From Nibrella saemangeumensis (GTDB taxonomy: Bacteria > Bacteroidota > Bacteroidia > Cytophagales > Spirosomataceae), in assembly GCF_039541915.1 (NCBI RefSeq), contig NZ_BAABHD010000021.1, forward strand, positions 124,001-188,000: DNA of 64,000 nucleotides, written 5' to 3'. Shown here piece after piece: positions 25,028-32,852 of the stretch. The number at the start of each line of letters is the position of its first letter. The stretch's first letter is position 1. The notes beneath the pieces are model-generated. The model was not told the DNA's origin. It was given only the letters and a program-made list of their open reading frames with translations, and searched no databases. The position numbers were made by a program, and so were the translations under genes.

Positions 25028-25543
25028 ATGAAAAAACTGAGTGCAATCCTGGTCGCTCTTTTCCTGACGGTTTCTTTTGTGTATGCTCAGGGCACCAAGC
25101 CTAGCCCTGCCGTAACGGCAGAAAGCCCCAGCAAAAACATCAAAGTAAAGTACGGTCAACCGTCCAAGAAAGGTCGGGTAATCTTTGGTCCTGAGGGCTC
25201 AACCAGCCTGGAAAAGTACGGTAAAGTATGGCGCACGGGTGCTAACGAAGCAACCGAGATCACTTTTGCCAAAGATGTGAACTTCGGTGGCAAGCCGGTA
25301 AAAGCGGGCACCTACACCCTATTTACCATCCCCAACGAAAAAGAATGGACCGTTATCCTGAATGGTAAGCTTGGCCAGTGGGGTGCTTACGACTACGAGA
25401 AAAACAAGGGTCAGGATGTTGCCAGCGTGAAGGTTCCGGCCAAAACTAGCAGCGAAGTCGCCGAAAAACTGACGATCACGCCAACCGACAACCAGTTGAC
25501 CATCGCCTGGGACAAAACGATGGTTGCTGTACCGATCAAGTAA
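25028..25543 (+). CDS. DUF2911 exported protein
   Basis: 171 residues with signal peptide MKKLSAILVALFLTVSFVYAQ. The rest matches DUF2911, a Bacteroidota-enriched family (VKYGQPSKKGRVIFG, VWRTGANEATEITFAKDV, KAGTYTLFTIPNEKEWTVILN). Secreted or periplasmic, predicted beta-rich; function unknown. A TTACTTTG box at 24982-24989 gives a leader of about 35 nt. The gene is monocistronic with a strong terminator. Confidence 0.88.
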   Translation: MKKLSAILVALFLTVSFVYAQGTKPSPAVTAESPSKNIKVKYGQPSKKGRVIFGPEGSTSLEKYGKVWRTGANEATEITFAKDVNFGGKPVKAGTYTLFTIPNEKEWTVILNGKLGQWGAYDYEKNKGQDVASVKVPAKTSSEVAEKLTITPTDNQLTIAWDKTMVAVPIK

Positions 25544-25562
25544 GATACCTTTGCTTATTCTG

Positions 25563-25600
25563 ATAAAGCCTGGCTATTGCAGTCAGGCTTTATTTTTTTG
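25563..25600 (+). terminator. Intrinsic terminator of the DUF2911 gene
   Basis: ATAAAGCCTG and CAGGCTTTAT enclose an 11-nt loop, followed by seven T; 20 nt after the stop codon. Confidence 0.85.
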
Positions 25601-25681
25601 TAAAAGAATGGCTTAGCTGTCCAAAAGCATTTGCTTAGCTCTTTTATTTGCAGTTACTGCCTCCCTTGTCAACCCTGACCT

Positions 25682-28444
25682 ATGAAAAATCTATTTACGT
25701 CTGTCCTTCTGTCTGTCGTATTCGCTACACTTCAGGCCCAGCCCCGCTTTCTCATCTCCGCCCCGGCGGGCACTGAATACGCTAAAATTAATAAAACGGG
25801 CCTTACCGTACTGCCTAATGGCCGATTACTGACACCTCGGGGTCGGCAAATCACCACAGCTCCACACCCGTACGGACTCGCGCTCAGCCCCGATGGGCAA
25901 ACGGTGGTAACGGCCAATTCGGGGACCTCTCCATTTTCTATTTCCATACTCCGGAACATACTAACAGCCAATCCACAGGTCCGGCAGATACCCGAAGGCG
26001 CTAAGAATGATAAAGGGATGCTGGAAGCCTGTTTTATGGGCCTGGCCATTACGCCGGATAACAGGACCGTGTATGTGGCCGGTGGCGAAACCAACAAGAT
26101 CTTTGTCTTCGATCTGGCCACCGGCAAAGGGGTCGGATCGATTAACTGCTCCGTCAAGACAGGCAGTGCCGACTACTCGCATGGTTATATTGGTGATATG
26201 GTGCTGAGCCGCGACGGCCGTACCCTGTACGCCGTAGACCAGATTGGGTTCCGGATGCTGGTGATCGACGTAGCCAGCCGCAACATTCTGCACAATGTGC
26301 CCACCGGCCGGTATCCGTTCGGCATCACCTTATCTCCGGACGAAAAGACAGCCTACGTTGCCAATGTCGGCGTATTCGAGTATAAACCCTTCACCGACCT
26401 GGATCGGAAGAACCTGAAAGAGACCGCCCATAACTGGCCGGCGTCGAAATACGGCTCCAGAGAAATGAAGGAAGGGGTACCCGAGAAAGGTATTCCGGCG
26501 CTGGGTGATCCCAACGTCCCCGAAGCATTTTCGGTCTGGAGCATCTCACTGGGCAATCAGCCGAAGGTACGGGCGAAAATTAAAACCGGCTTTCTGGTGG
26601 GGCAACTAATCGAAGACTTTCCGGCCATCGGTGGCTCCAGTCCTAATTCCGTGGTGGCTACTGACCAGTACGTTTTTGTCAGCAACGGCAACAACGACTG
26701 CATTTCGGTCATCGATATCAAAAAAGATACCGTGGTACGCAACATTCCGCTCTCGCCCGATACCCGGCTGGGTAAATGGCGGGGTGTTATTCCGTTTGGA
26801 GTAGCCCTGTCGCCAGACGGCAAGCGGCTGTACGTAGCCGAAGCGGGTATCAATGCCGTAGGCGTAATTGATGTACCCACCATGCAGGTGATCGGCCATA
26901 TCCCGACCGGCTGGTTTCCGTCGAAACTGAAGGTGAGTCTGGACGGTAAAAAGCTGATTGTCGCCAATGCCAAAGGTTTCGGCAGCGGACCCAACGGTGG
27001 CAAAAACTTCCAGATGGGACCGGAAGGCAGCTACATCGGTGGGTTGATGAAAGGAACTGTTTCCGTGATTGATATTCCCGCCGATGCGCAACTAGCCACC
27101 GAAACCCGGCAGGTGATGGGCAATAACTTCCGCTTCTCGCCGGTCCCAACCGGCCGCCATACCAATCCCATTCCGCTGTATCCCCGACACAAAGAATCGC
27201 CGATTAAACACATTGTCTTTATTGCTAAGGAGAACCGCACCTACGACGAAATATTCGGGCAGGTAACCGGCGGTCAGGGAGCCCCCACGCTGGCCCGCTA
27301 TGGCCGTGATGTTTCCTTTACCAGCCGCGACAAAGCCCGGTCGGTGAGCAAGGTTACTGTAATGCCGAATCACCTGGCGCTGGCACAGCGATTTGCCATG
27401 TCGGACAACTTTTACTGCGACGCCGACGTATCAGCCGACGGCCACCGCTGGATGGTGAACACTTACCCGAATGAGTGGGTTGAAACCGGCACCGCAGCTG
27501 CCTACGGGGGCAGGCGTAACCAGCGCGACAGCTCCAACGCGCCAGGAAACCTGGCCTTTTACGGCTCAGCCGGCTCCATCTATCCGGAGGATTACAACGA
27601 AGCTGGTTCCATGTGGGAGCACCTGGAGCAGCACGGCAAGGAATTCTTCAACTTCGGCTTTGGGGTCGAGATGGCGGCTGCCTACAGCGACAGCACCATG
27701 AAGTACATCGGCGAAAAGTACACCATAAATTACCCGCTACCCGCTCCGCTGTACGACCGCTCGTCGCGCATCTTTCCCACTTATAACATGGCCATTCCGG
27801 ACCAGTTCCGGACGGATTTGTTCATTAAAGAATTCAACGAGAAATGGGTTGGTGACGGCAAAACGCTGCCCTCCATGATTACCCTGATGCTACCCAATGA
27901 CCACGGAACCCGCGAACGCCCCAAAGCCGGTTTCCCTTTTACGGAGAGTTACATGACAGACAATGATTTAGCCGTAGGACGGGCCATTGAATTTCTATCC
28001 CGGTCCCCCTACTGGAAGAATATGGCTATTTTCGTGTTGGAAGACGATCCGCAGGGTGGCGTAGACCACATCGACGCGCACCGAAGTCCGCTGCTGGTCA
28101 TTTCACCCTACGCCAAAAAGAACTACGTCGGGCATGGGCACTATAGCTTCGGCAGTGTCTTCAAAACCTTCTGGCATATCCTGGGCATGCCCTACCTGAA
28201 CCAGTACGATGCCGGAGCTACCGACCTATCCGACCTGTTCACCGACCAGCCTGACTTCACCCCCTACCGCGCTGTGCCCGTCGACGCCCGCGTATTTGAC
28301 CCACAAAAAGCTCTTGACCCCTTCGACGAAAAATTCGACTGGAAAGCCTTCGCCGAATCGGAAGAACTCGACCGCACCGAAACCATGCAAAAACGCCGGC
28401 AGGAAGACGACGAGCAGGCGAAGAAAAAGCGCAAAAAGCAGTAA
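25682..28444 (+). CDS. Bifunctional YncE-type beta-propeller / phosphoesterase family protein
   Basis: 920 residues, exported (signal MKNLFTSVLLSVVFATLQAQ). Residues about 40-450 form a YVTN/YncE-like beta-propeller with repeated blades (PYGLALSPDGQTVVTANSG, YPFGITLSPDEKTAYVANVG, PFGVALSPDGKRLYVAEAG). Residues about 500-860 are a phosphoesterase (alkaline phosphatase superfamily, PF04185-like): HIVFIAKENRTYDEIFGQ with the metal/nucleophile region, LMLPNDHGTRERPKAGFP, FVLEDDPQGGVDHIDAHRSP and LVISPYAKKNYVGHGHYS. A lysine-rich tail ends the protein. The substrate is unknown. The stop codon abuts the palindromic element at 28445. Confidence 0.88.
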   Translation: MKNLFTSVLLSVVFATLQAQPRFLISAPAGTEYAKINKTGLTVLPNGRLLTPRGRQITTAPHPYGLALSPDGQTVVTANSGTSPFSISILRNILTANPQVRQIPEGAKNDKGMLEACFMGLAITPDNRTVYVAGGETNKIFVFDLATGKGVGSINCSVKTGSADYSHGYIGDMVLSRDGRTLYAVDQIGFRMLVIDVASRNILHNVPTGRYPFGITLSPDEKTAYVANVGVFEYKPFTDLDRKNLKETAHNWPASKYGSREMKEGVPEKGIPALGDPNVPEAFSVWSISLGNQPKVRAKIKTGFLVGQLIEDFPAIGGSSPNSVVATDQYVFVSNGNNDCISVIDIKKDTVVRNIPLSPDTRLGKWRGVIPFGVALSPDGKRLYVAEAGINAVGVIDVPTMQVIGHIPTGWFPSKLKVSLDGKKLIVANAKGFGSGPNGGKNFQMGPEGSYIGGLMKGTVSVIDIPADAQLATETRQVMGNNFRFSPVPTGRHTNPIPLYPRHKESPIKHIVFIAKENRTYDEIFGQVTGGQGAPTLARYGRDVSFTSRDKARSVSKVTVMPNHLALAQRFAMSDNFYCDADVSADGHRWMVNTYPNEWVETGTAAAYGGRRNQRDSSNAPGNLAFYGSAGSIYPEDYNEAGSMWEHLEQHGKEFFNFGFGVEMAAAYSDSTMKYIGEKYTINYPLPAPLYDRSSRIFPTYNMAIPDQFRTDLFIKEFNEKWVGDGKTLPSMITLMLPNDHGTRERPKAGFPFTESYMTDNDLAVGRAIEFLSRSPYWKNMAIFVLEDDPQGGVDHIDAHRSPLLVISPYAKKNYVGHGHYSFGSVFKTFWHILGMPYLNQYDAGATDLSDLFTDQPDFTPYRAVPVDARVFDPQKALDPFDEKFDWKAFAESEELDRTETMQKRRQEDDEQAKKKRKKQ

Positions 28445-28583
28445 GCTCGTCCACGATTGTATCGCGAGACGGGTGAGGTGCGCATTTGTAATGCGCGCGT
28501 GTACTAGCTGGTAGCAGAAGCACGGATATTTGCGCGTCACAGACGCGAACCTCGCCCGTCTCGCGTTGCAAACGCGGACGAGC
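28445..28583. repeat. 139-bp nested palindrome with four mini-hairpins
   Basis: Outer arms 28445-28479 and 28549-28583 are inverted copies, 30 of 35 positions matching. Inside them lie four small hairpins: CGAT-TGT-ATCG (28454-28464), GCGCATT-TGT-AATGCGC (28480-28496), CGCGTC-ACA-GACGCG (28533-28547) and CGCGTT-GCA-AACGCG (28562-28576). The element starts on the base after the stop codon of the phosphoesterase gene. It has no T-run at its end, so it is not an ordinary terminator. Confidence 0.85.
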
Positions 28584-28663
28584 ACCAGGTTGGCAGAGAT
28601 GCTGACCTGGACGGCGGAACCAACCCATTCGGCCACCTGTTTTAGCGATTGAACGGATTGCCT

Positions 28664-28671
28664 TACCTTTG
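28664..28671 (+). promoter_or_regulatory. -7 element of the panD promoter
   Basis: TACCTTTG matches TAnnTTTG exactly and lies 22 nt before the panD ATG, giving a short leader. Confidence 0.5.
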
Positions 28672-28693
28672 CAGCCGTTTTACCAGCACAACC

Positions 28694-29047
28694 ATGTTCA
28701 TTACTGCATTAAAGTCAAAAATTCACCGTGTTAAGGTTACCCAGGCCGAACTAAACTATGTCGGCAGCATTACCATTGATGAAGATCTGATGGATGCGGC
28801 CGGCATTATGGAGAACGAACAGGTGCATATCGTTAATAATAACAACGGAGAGCGGCTGATTACGTACGTGATCAAAGGCGACCGCGGCTCCGGCATTATC
28901 TGCCTCAACGGAGCGGCCGCCCGGCGAGCGCAGGTTGGCGATATTATCATTATTATTGCCTATGCCATGATGACACCCGAAGAAGCAAAAACGCACAAGC
29001 CGACTGTGGTCTTTCCGGATGAAAACAACCGGCTTGTCAAAGGCTGA
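28694..29047 (+). CDS. panD: Aspartate 1-decarboxylase
   Basis: Pyruvoyl enzyme making beta-alanine for pantothenate and CoA. The proenzyme self-cleaves between Gly and Ser in YVGSITID (residues about 23-30), and that site is intact. Other blocks: KIHRVKVTQAELNY, NGERLITYVIKGDRGSG and LNGAAARRAQVGDIIIIIAYA. The ATG at 28694 gives 117 residues, the usual length; a longer in-frame start would place 15 non-conserved residues upstream and begin before the promoter element. The next gene starts 103 nt later beyond a 19-bp inverted repeat. Confidence 0.95.
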   Translation: MFITALKSKIHRVKVTQAELNYVGSITIDEDLMDAAGIMENEQVHIVNNNNGERLITYVIKGDRGSGIICLNGAAARRAQVGDIIIIIAYAMMTPEEAKTHKPTVVFPDENNRLVKG

Positions 29048-29071
29048 TGGTGCCGTTTACAAATATTCACA

Positions 29072-29123
29072 AAAGGATTAAGCCATATTCTGTTACTTTG
29101 GACGGAATATGGCTTAATCCTTT
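29072..29123. promoter_or_regulatory. Perfect 19-bp inverted repeat around a promoter-like box
   Basis: Arms 29072-29090 and 29105-29123 are exact reverse complements with a 14-nt loop that contains TTACTTTG, a box seen in front of several other genes here. A second box, TAGATTTG, lies at 29133-29140, 10 nt before the next ATG. It could be an operator, an mRNA hairpin between panD and the next gene, or both. Confidence 0.6.
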
Positions 29124-29150
29124 CAGAGCATATAGATTTGACATAGAAAA

Positions 29151-30203
29151 ATGAAGTTTAGTGTAAAAGATTTAATAAAACTGCTTGTATCACTCGGCTT
29201 GGCCGCCGGTCTTCTCTGGCTCTTTTTCCAATACAGTGGTATCCGCATCGATGAAATTGTTGACCGTTTCCGCCAGGCCGATTACCGCTTCGTTCTGATC
29301 TCAGCCGCTCTGGCGTTTGTGGCGCACTGGAGCCGGTCTATGCGGTGGCGTATGCTCATGGAGCCGGTTGGTTATAAGCCCACCGCCCAGAATGCGGTGT
29401 TAGCCGTCATGACGGGGTACTTTGCTAACACGCTGGTGCCCCGACTGGGTGAGGTGACCCGCTGCGGTACCCTGAACCGGCTGGAAGGGGTGCCGGTAAA
29501 CGTCAGCTTCGGCACCGTGGTGGCCGAGCGAATCATCGATGTACTGATGCTGCTGGTGCTTATCGGCCTGACGTTCCTGCTGGAATTTAACCGTCTCAGC
29601 ACCTTCTTTATTAGTCTCTTTACGGATAAACTGGGCGGAACCGGTCAAAACAGCAACACTACAATGCTGCTCCTGCTCGCGGGGGGGTTACTTGGGCTCG
29701 TCATTGTAGCCTGGGTGTTATTCTCCCGGTATAAAGATGTGCTGCGTCAAAAGCCGTTCTACCAGAAAGTGGAAAAATTTCTCATAGGCTTGCTCGAGGG
29801 GCTGACCAGCGTCCGCCGACTGAAAAATCCGGGCGGTTTTCTGTTTCACACCGTATTGATCTGGACGCTGTACTACCTGATGTCGTACGTGCTGTTTTTT
29901 GCGGTACCCGAAACCAGCGGTCTGGGTATTCTGGCTGGTTTGACCATCCTGGTGGTGGGCGCTATCGGAATGACCACCCCTACCCCCGGCGGTACGGGCT
30001 CCTTTCAGATTCTGGTGGGCAGTGTGCTGGTTCTGTACGGCCTGGAGAGCAAAGACGGTGGCTTGCTGGCTACGTTTATCTGGGCGGTGCAGACGATGAC
30101 CGTACTCCTTTACGGCGGCATTGCCTTTGTGATTGTGCTGCTGAAAGCCGGTAATAATACGGTCACCCGTCAGGAGCAGCCGGCCGCCGTCGGCAGCAAA
30201 TAA
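29151..30203 (+). CDS. Lysylphosphatidylglycerol synthase TM-domain / flippase-like membrane protein (UPF0104)
   Basis: 350 residues with about eight membrane segments. Family blocks: FVAHWSRSMRWRMLMEP, MTGYFANTLVPRLGEVTRCG, VSFGTVVAERIIDVL and GMTTPTPGGTGSFQILVG, typical of YbhN/AglD/MprF-N proteins, some of which flip or modify lipids. No catalytic synthase domain is attached. The specific lipid is unknown. rfaE2 starts 8 nt after the stop, suggesting a joint role in envelope glycolipid assembly, but that is inference. Confidence 0.88.
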   Translation: MKFSVKDLIKLLVSLGLAAGLLWLFFQYSGIRIDEIVDRFRQADYRFVLISAALAFVAHWSRSMRWRMLMEPVGYKPTAQNAVLAVMTGYFANTLVPRLGEVTRCGTLNRLEGVPVNVSFGTVVAERIIDVLMLLVLIGLTFLLEFNRLSTFFISLFTDKLGGTGQNSNTTMLLLLAGGLLGLVIVAWVLFSRYKDVLRQKPFYQKVEKFLIGLLEGLTSVRRLKNPGGFLFHTVLIWTLYYLMSYVLFFAVPETSGLGILAGLTILVVGAIGMTTPTPGGTGSFQILVGSVLVLYGLESKDGGLLATFIWAVQTMTVLLYGGIAFVIVLLKAGNNTVTRQEQPAAVGSK

Positions 30204-30211
30204 CACGACCA

Positions 30212-30697
30212 ATGACTGATTCGAAGATTCTTACCCGCGAGGAAGCCGTGCAACTGGCAGTCCAATGGCGGACGGAAGGGCAGCGTGTAGTATTCACCAA
30301 TGGCTGCTTTGATATCGTCCACCTGGGCCATATCGACTACCTCGAAAAAGCCCGTAACCTCGGCGACAAACTCATTCTGGGCCTGAATACCGATGCCTCC
30401 GTCAGTCGGCTGAAAGGCCCGCTGCGGCCCGTGGTGAACGAATATGCCCGCGCCCGGCTAATGGCTGCGCTGGCGTTTGTCGACGCCGTAACGCTCTTTG
30501 ATGAACCCACCCCGCTGGAATTGATCCGGGCCGTTCGGCCGGATATTCTGGTGAAGGGCGATGATTACACGGCCGAAAACATCGTTGGGGCAGATTTCGT
30601 TATTCAGCAGGGAGGAAGTGTGCAGACGGTACCGTTAGTGAAAGGATATTCCACCTCTTCCCTGATCGAGAAAATAACGAAGATCTATTCGGCGTGA
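30212..30697 (+). CDS. rfaE2: D-glycero-beta-D-manno-heptose 1-phosphate adenylyltransferase
   Basis: Nucleotidyltransferase that makes ADP-heptose for the lipopolysaccharide core. The HxGH motif is in FTNGCFDIVHLGHIDYLEKA, and the second active-site region is VKGDDYTAENIVGADFV, followed by GYSTSSLIEKI with the ISSTxx-like signature. At 161 residues it is the stand-alone adenylyltransferase; the heptose kinase (HldE-N/RfaE1) is not fused here and not in the window. Encoded directly after the flippase-like gene. Confidence 0.93.
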   Translation: MTDSKILTREEAVQLAVQWRTEGQRVVFTNGCFDIVHLGHIDYLEKARNLGDKLILGLNTDASVSRLKGPLRPVVNEYARARLMAALAFVDAVTLFDEPTPLELIRAVRPDILVKGDDYTAENIVGADFVIQQGGSVQTVPLVKGYSTSSLIEKITKIYSA

Positions 30698-30754
30698 CTA
30701 ATGGTAAACAGACTTTACCAACGGTGAAATGAATTCTGAGCAAAAATTGTTTTT

Positions 30755-30789
30755 TTAATGAACGGTTAGCAAGTTTGGCCGTTCATTAA
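30755..30789. promoter_or_regulatory. 11-bp inverted repeat upstream of the zinc peptidase gene
   Basis: TTAATGAACGG and CCGTTCATTAA flank a 13-nt loop ending in GTTTGG, 26 nt before the next ATG. It may be a terminator for rfaE2 (a T-run lies upstream of the stem rather than after it, which argues against) or an operator. Confidence 0.45.
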
Positions 30790-30815
30790 CCTAAAACCAG
30801 GAAACTACAAAGACT

Positions 30816-31502
30816 ATGTTAGGTGCATATGTAATCGGTATAGTGGTGATGCTTGTCAGCCTTTTTGTAAGCTGGCGGCTCAAGAGTAAGTTTAACGAAT
30901 ACTCACAGATCGGGCTAAGCAACGGCCTCAGCGGGGCCGAAATTGCCCAGAAGATGCTGAACGAAAACGGCATCTACGACGTGCGGGTGGTGTCGGTGGA
31001 AGGCATGCTGACCGACCACTATAATCCGCAGGACAAGACCGTAAACCTGAGCGCCGACGTATATTATGGTCGCTCGGTAGCGGCTGCGGCCGTTGCCTCG
31101 CACGAGTGCGGTCACGCGGTGCAGCATGCAACGGCGTATGGACCGCTGAAGTTCCGCTCGGCCATGGTACCGGTCCTGTCGATAGCCTCCAGCTATATGC
31201 AGTGGATTATTCTGATCGGTATCCTGATGATTAACACCAGCATATTGCCGCTGACGATTGGGGTTGGCTTATTTGCGCTAACGACGCTGTTCAGTTTTAT
31301 AACGCTGCCGGTTGAGTTCGATGCCAGCCGGCGTGCCTTGGCCTGGATTCAGAATCGGGGTATTGTTAACCAGCGCGAGTTCGGGTACGCAAAGAACGCC
31401 TTGTGGTGGGCCGCGATGACCTACGTGGTTGCCGCTATTGGTTCACTGGCCACGCTGCTGTACTACGTGAGCATCCTGATGGGTGCCCGTCGGAGCGACT
31501 AA
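30816..31502 (+). CDS. Neutral zinc metallopeptidase, membrane-bound (PF04298-like)
   Basis: 228 residues with an N-terminal membrane segment and two or three C-terminal ones. The zinc motif HECGH lies in AAVASHECGHAVQHATAYGP at about residues 92-100. The block SGAEIAQKMLNENGIYDV and VNLSADVYYGRSV match the YugP-like zinc metallopeptidase family. Substrate unknown; likely works at the inner membrane on envelope proteins. Ends in a strong terminator shared with the convergent holin-like gene. Confidence 0.9.
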   Translation: MLGAYVIGIVVMLVSLFVSWRLKSKFNEYSQIGLSNGLSGAEIAQKMLNENGIYDVRVVSVEGMLTDHYNPQDKTVNLSADVYYGRSVAAAAVASHECGHAVQHATAYGPLKFRSAMVPVLSIASSYMQWIILIGILMINTSILPLTIGVGLFALTTLFSFITLPVEFDASRRALAWIQNRGIVNQREFGYAKNALWWAAMTYVVAAIGSLATLLYYVSILMGARRSD

Positions 31503-31523
31503 TCCCGTTTGAATGATATATAA

Positions 31524-31550
31524 AAAAGCCCCCGAGCGTCGGGGGCTTTT
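31524..31550. terminator. Strong bidirectional terminator
   Basis: AAAAGCCCCCGA and TCGGGGGCTTTT are exact complements with a GCG loop and A/T-runs on both sides; it lies between the convergent peptidase and holin-like genes. Confidence 0.9.
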
Positions 31551-31555
31551 TGTTT

Positions 31556-31957
31556 TTAGCCAATCAAGAGCTGGAAGCTGCGAAGAACTTGCTGCCCACC
31601 TTCCTGAACGTACTCAGGAGGAGCCAGTGAGCGGTCAATCAACACCCCGACAACGGCTACAACAATAGCAATCACCAGCGCGGGCCAAAAGCCGTCGATC
31701 CGGAAGCTTGGCAACATCTTGTCGATAAGTTTCAGAATGATGGCGGTAACAATAATCCGCACGATGCCGGTCAGCAGGAAAAAGGTCACCAGATTGAGCG
31801 GAAACCGGAAGATCCAGCCGATCAGAAAATTGAGCAGGGCCAGCAGCACGGCCACGATGAGCGCGGTCCCAAAGTTTTTAACCTCTACCTGGGGCATAAC
31901 ATACGCCAGACCGAATATAATAGCCGCATCGAGCAGCAAATGCAGTATAAAATTCAT
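31556..31957 (-). CDS. Phage holin family protein (superfamily IV-like, PF04020)
   Basis: 133 residues with four hydrophobic segments (HLLLDAAIIFGLAYVMP, ALIVAVLLALLNFLIGWIF, LVTFFLLTGIVRIIVTAIIL, ALVIAIVVAVVGVLI). This is the chromosomal YvlD-like family that was named after phage holins; no phage genes are nearby, so a lysis role is unlikely. Function unknown. Single gene facing the zinc peptidase gene across a terminator. Confidence 0.85.
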   Translation of the reverse strand: MNFILHLLLDAAIIFGLAYVMPQVEVKNFGTALIVAVLLALLNFLIGWIFRFPLNLVTFFLLTGIVRIIVTAIILKLIDKMLPSFRIDGFWPALVIAIVVAVVGVLIDRSLAPPEYVQEGGQQVLRSFQLLIG

Positions 31958-32122
31958 AAAAAATGACGGATTGGTTTATTTAAAGATAACAACTATTTCC
32001 CGACAAATGAAAGAATACCAGTTATACCAAAATCATTCGGTGTATGTTCAGAGAAAAAAGCATACGGACTGAATAATCCTTTGTGCTTTACAAAGAGTTA
32101 CCGCTTAAACTACTCTCTGCGT

Positions 32123-32845
32123 ATGCTTCGTATGCTATTTATCCTGCTATTGTTCGTGATCAACTGCGACCGGCAGACAACCCGCCAAACGGCTAATACC
32201 GCCGACAGTACCGGCGTTTACCAGTACCGCAGCGCCAGCCGGGATGGTGTCGGTAAGGTTTACCTGGGCCGTGAAATTGCGCAGGTAATGGGCCACCTGG
32301 GAGCGGCCTGGCTGGAACGGCCGGAACGCGAACAGGAAGAACGGACCGACCTGCTACTAAATGCCCTTGATCTGAAACCCACTGATGTAGTGGCCGACAT
32401 CGGGGCCGGCACGGGTTACTTCAGCTTCCGGATTGCCCCCACTGTACCGCAGGGCCGCGTATTAGCCGTGGATATTCAGCCCGAAATGATTGATTACCTG
32501 AACCAGAGAAAGCAAAAGAATAAAACGGCCAACGTAGAACCAGTATTGGGTACCATTGATAACCCAAAACTCCCGCCCAACAGCATCGATATGGCGTTGA
32601 TGGTTGATGCCTATCACGAGTTCTCGCACCCCCGGGAAATGATGACAAACATTGTGCAGGCCCTGAAACCCGGTGGCCGCGTCGTGCTGGTCGAATACCG
32701 CGCCGAAGATCCGGATGTGCCAATCAAACCCCTCCATAAAATGAGCGTGGCGCAGGCCAACAGCGAAATGAAGTCGGTGGGCCTGCGCCTGCTGAACGTC
32801 AATAAGTCGCTGCCGCAGCAGCATATACTGTTTTTTGGGAAGTAA
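32123..32845 (+). CDS. SAM-dependent methyltransferase with lipoprotein signal
   Basis: From the ATG at 32123 the protein begins MLRMLFILLLFVINCDRQ, a short hydrophobic stretch ending in a cysteine that fits a lipobox. The body is a class I methyltransferase: motif I VVADIGAGTGYFSFRIA, acidic loop AVDIQPEMIDYL, then MVDAYHEFSHP and LKPGGRVVLVEYRAED. The combination is odd, because the methyl donor is cytoplasmic. Either the enzyme is exported and has changed role, or the N-terminus only anchors it. An alternative start would remove the signal but would begin past conserved sequence. Substrate unknown. The permease gene converges 7 nt after the stop. Confidence 0.8.
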   Translation: MLRMLFILLLFVINCDRQTTRQTANTADSTGVYQYRSASRDGVGKVYLGREIAQVMGHLGAAWLERPEREQEERTDLLLNALDLKPTDVVADIGAGTGYFSFRIAPTVPQGRVLAVDIQPEMIDYLNQRKQKNKTANVEPVLGTIDNPKLPPNSIDMALMVDAYHEFSHPREMMTNIVQALKPGGRVVLVEYRAEDPDVPIKPLHKMSVAQANSEMKSVGLRLLNVNKSLPQQHILFFGK

Positions 32846-32852
32846 CTATTTT

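Noticed and set aside
28445..28583. Palindrome read as a plain intrinsic terminator
   Set aside because: Far too long, nested, and lacking a T-run after the stem on either strand.
31556..31957. Holin-like gene as a sign of a prophage
   Set aside because: No phage structural, integrase or lysis genes lie near it; the family is a common chromosomal one.
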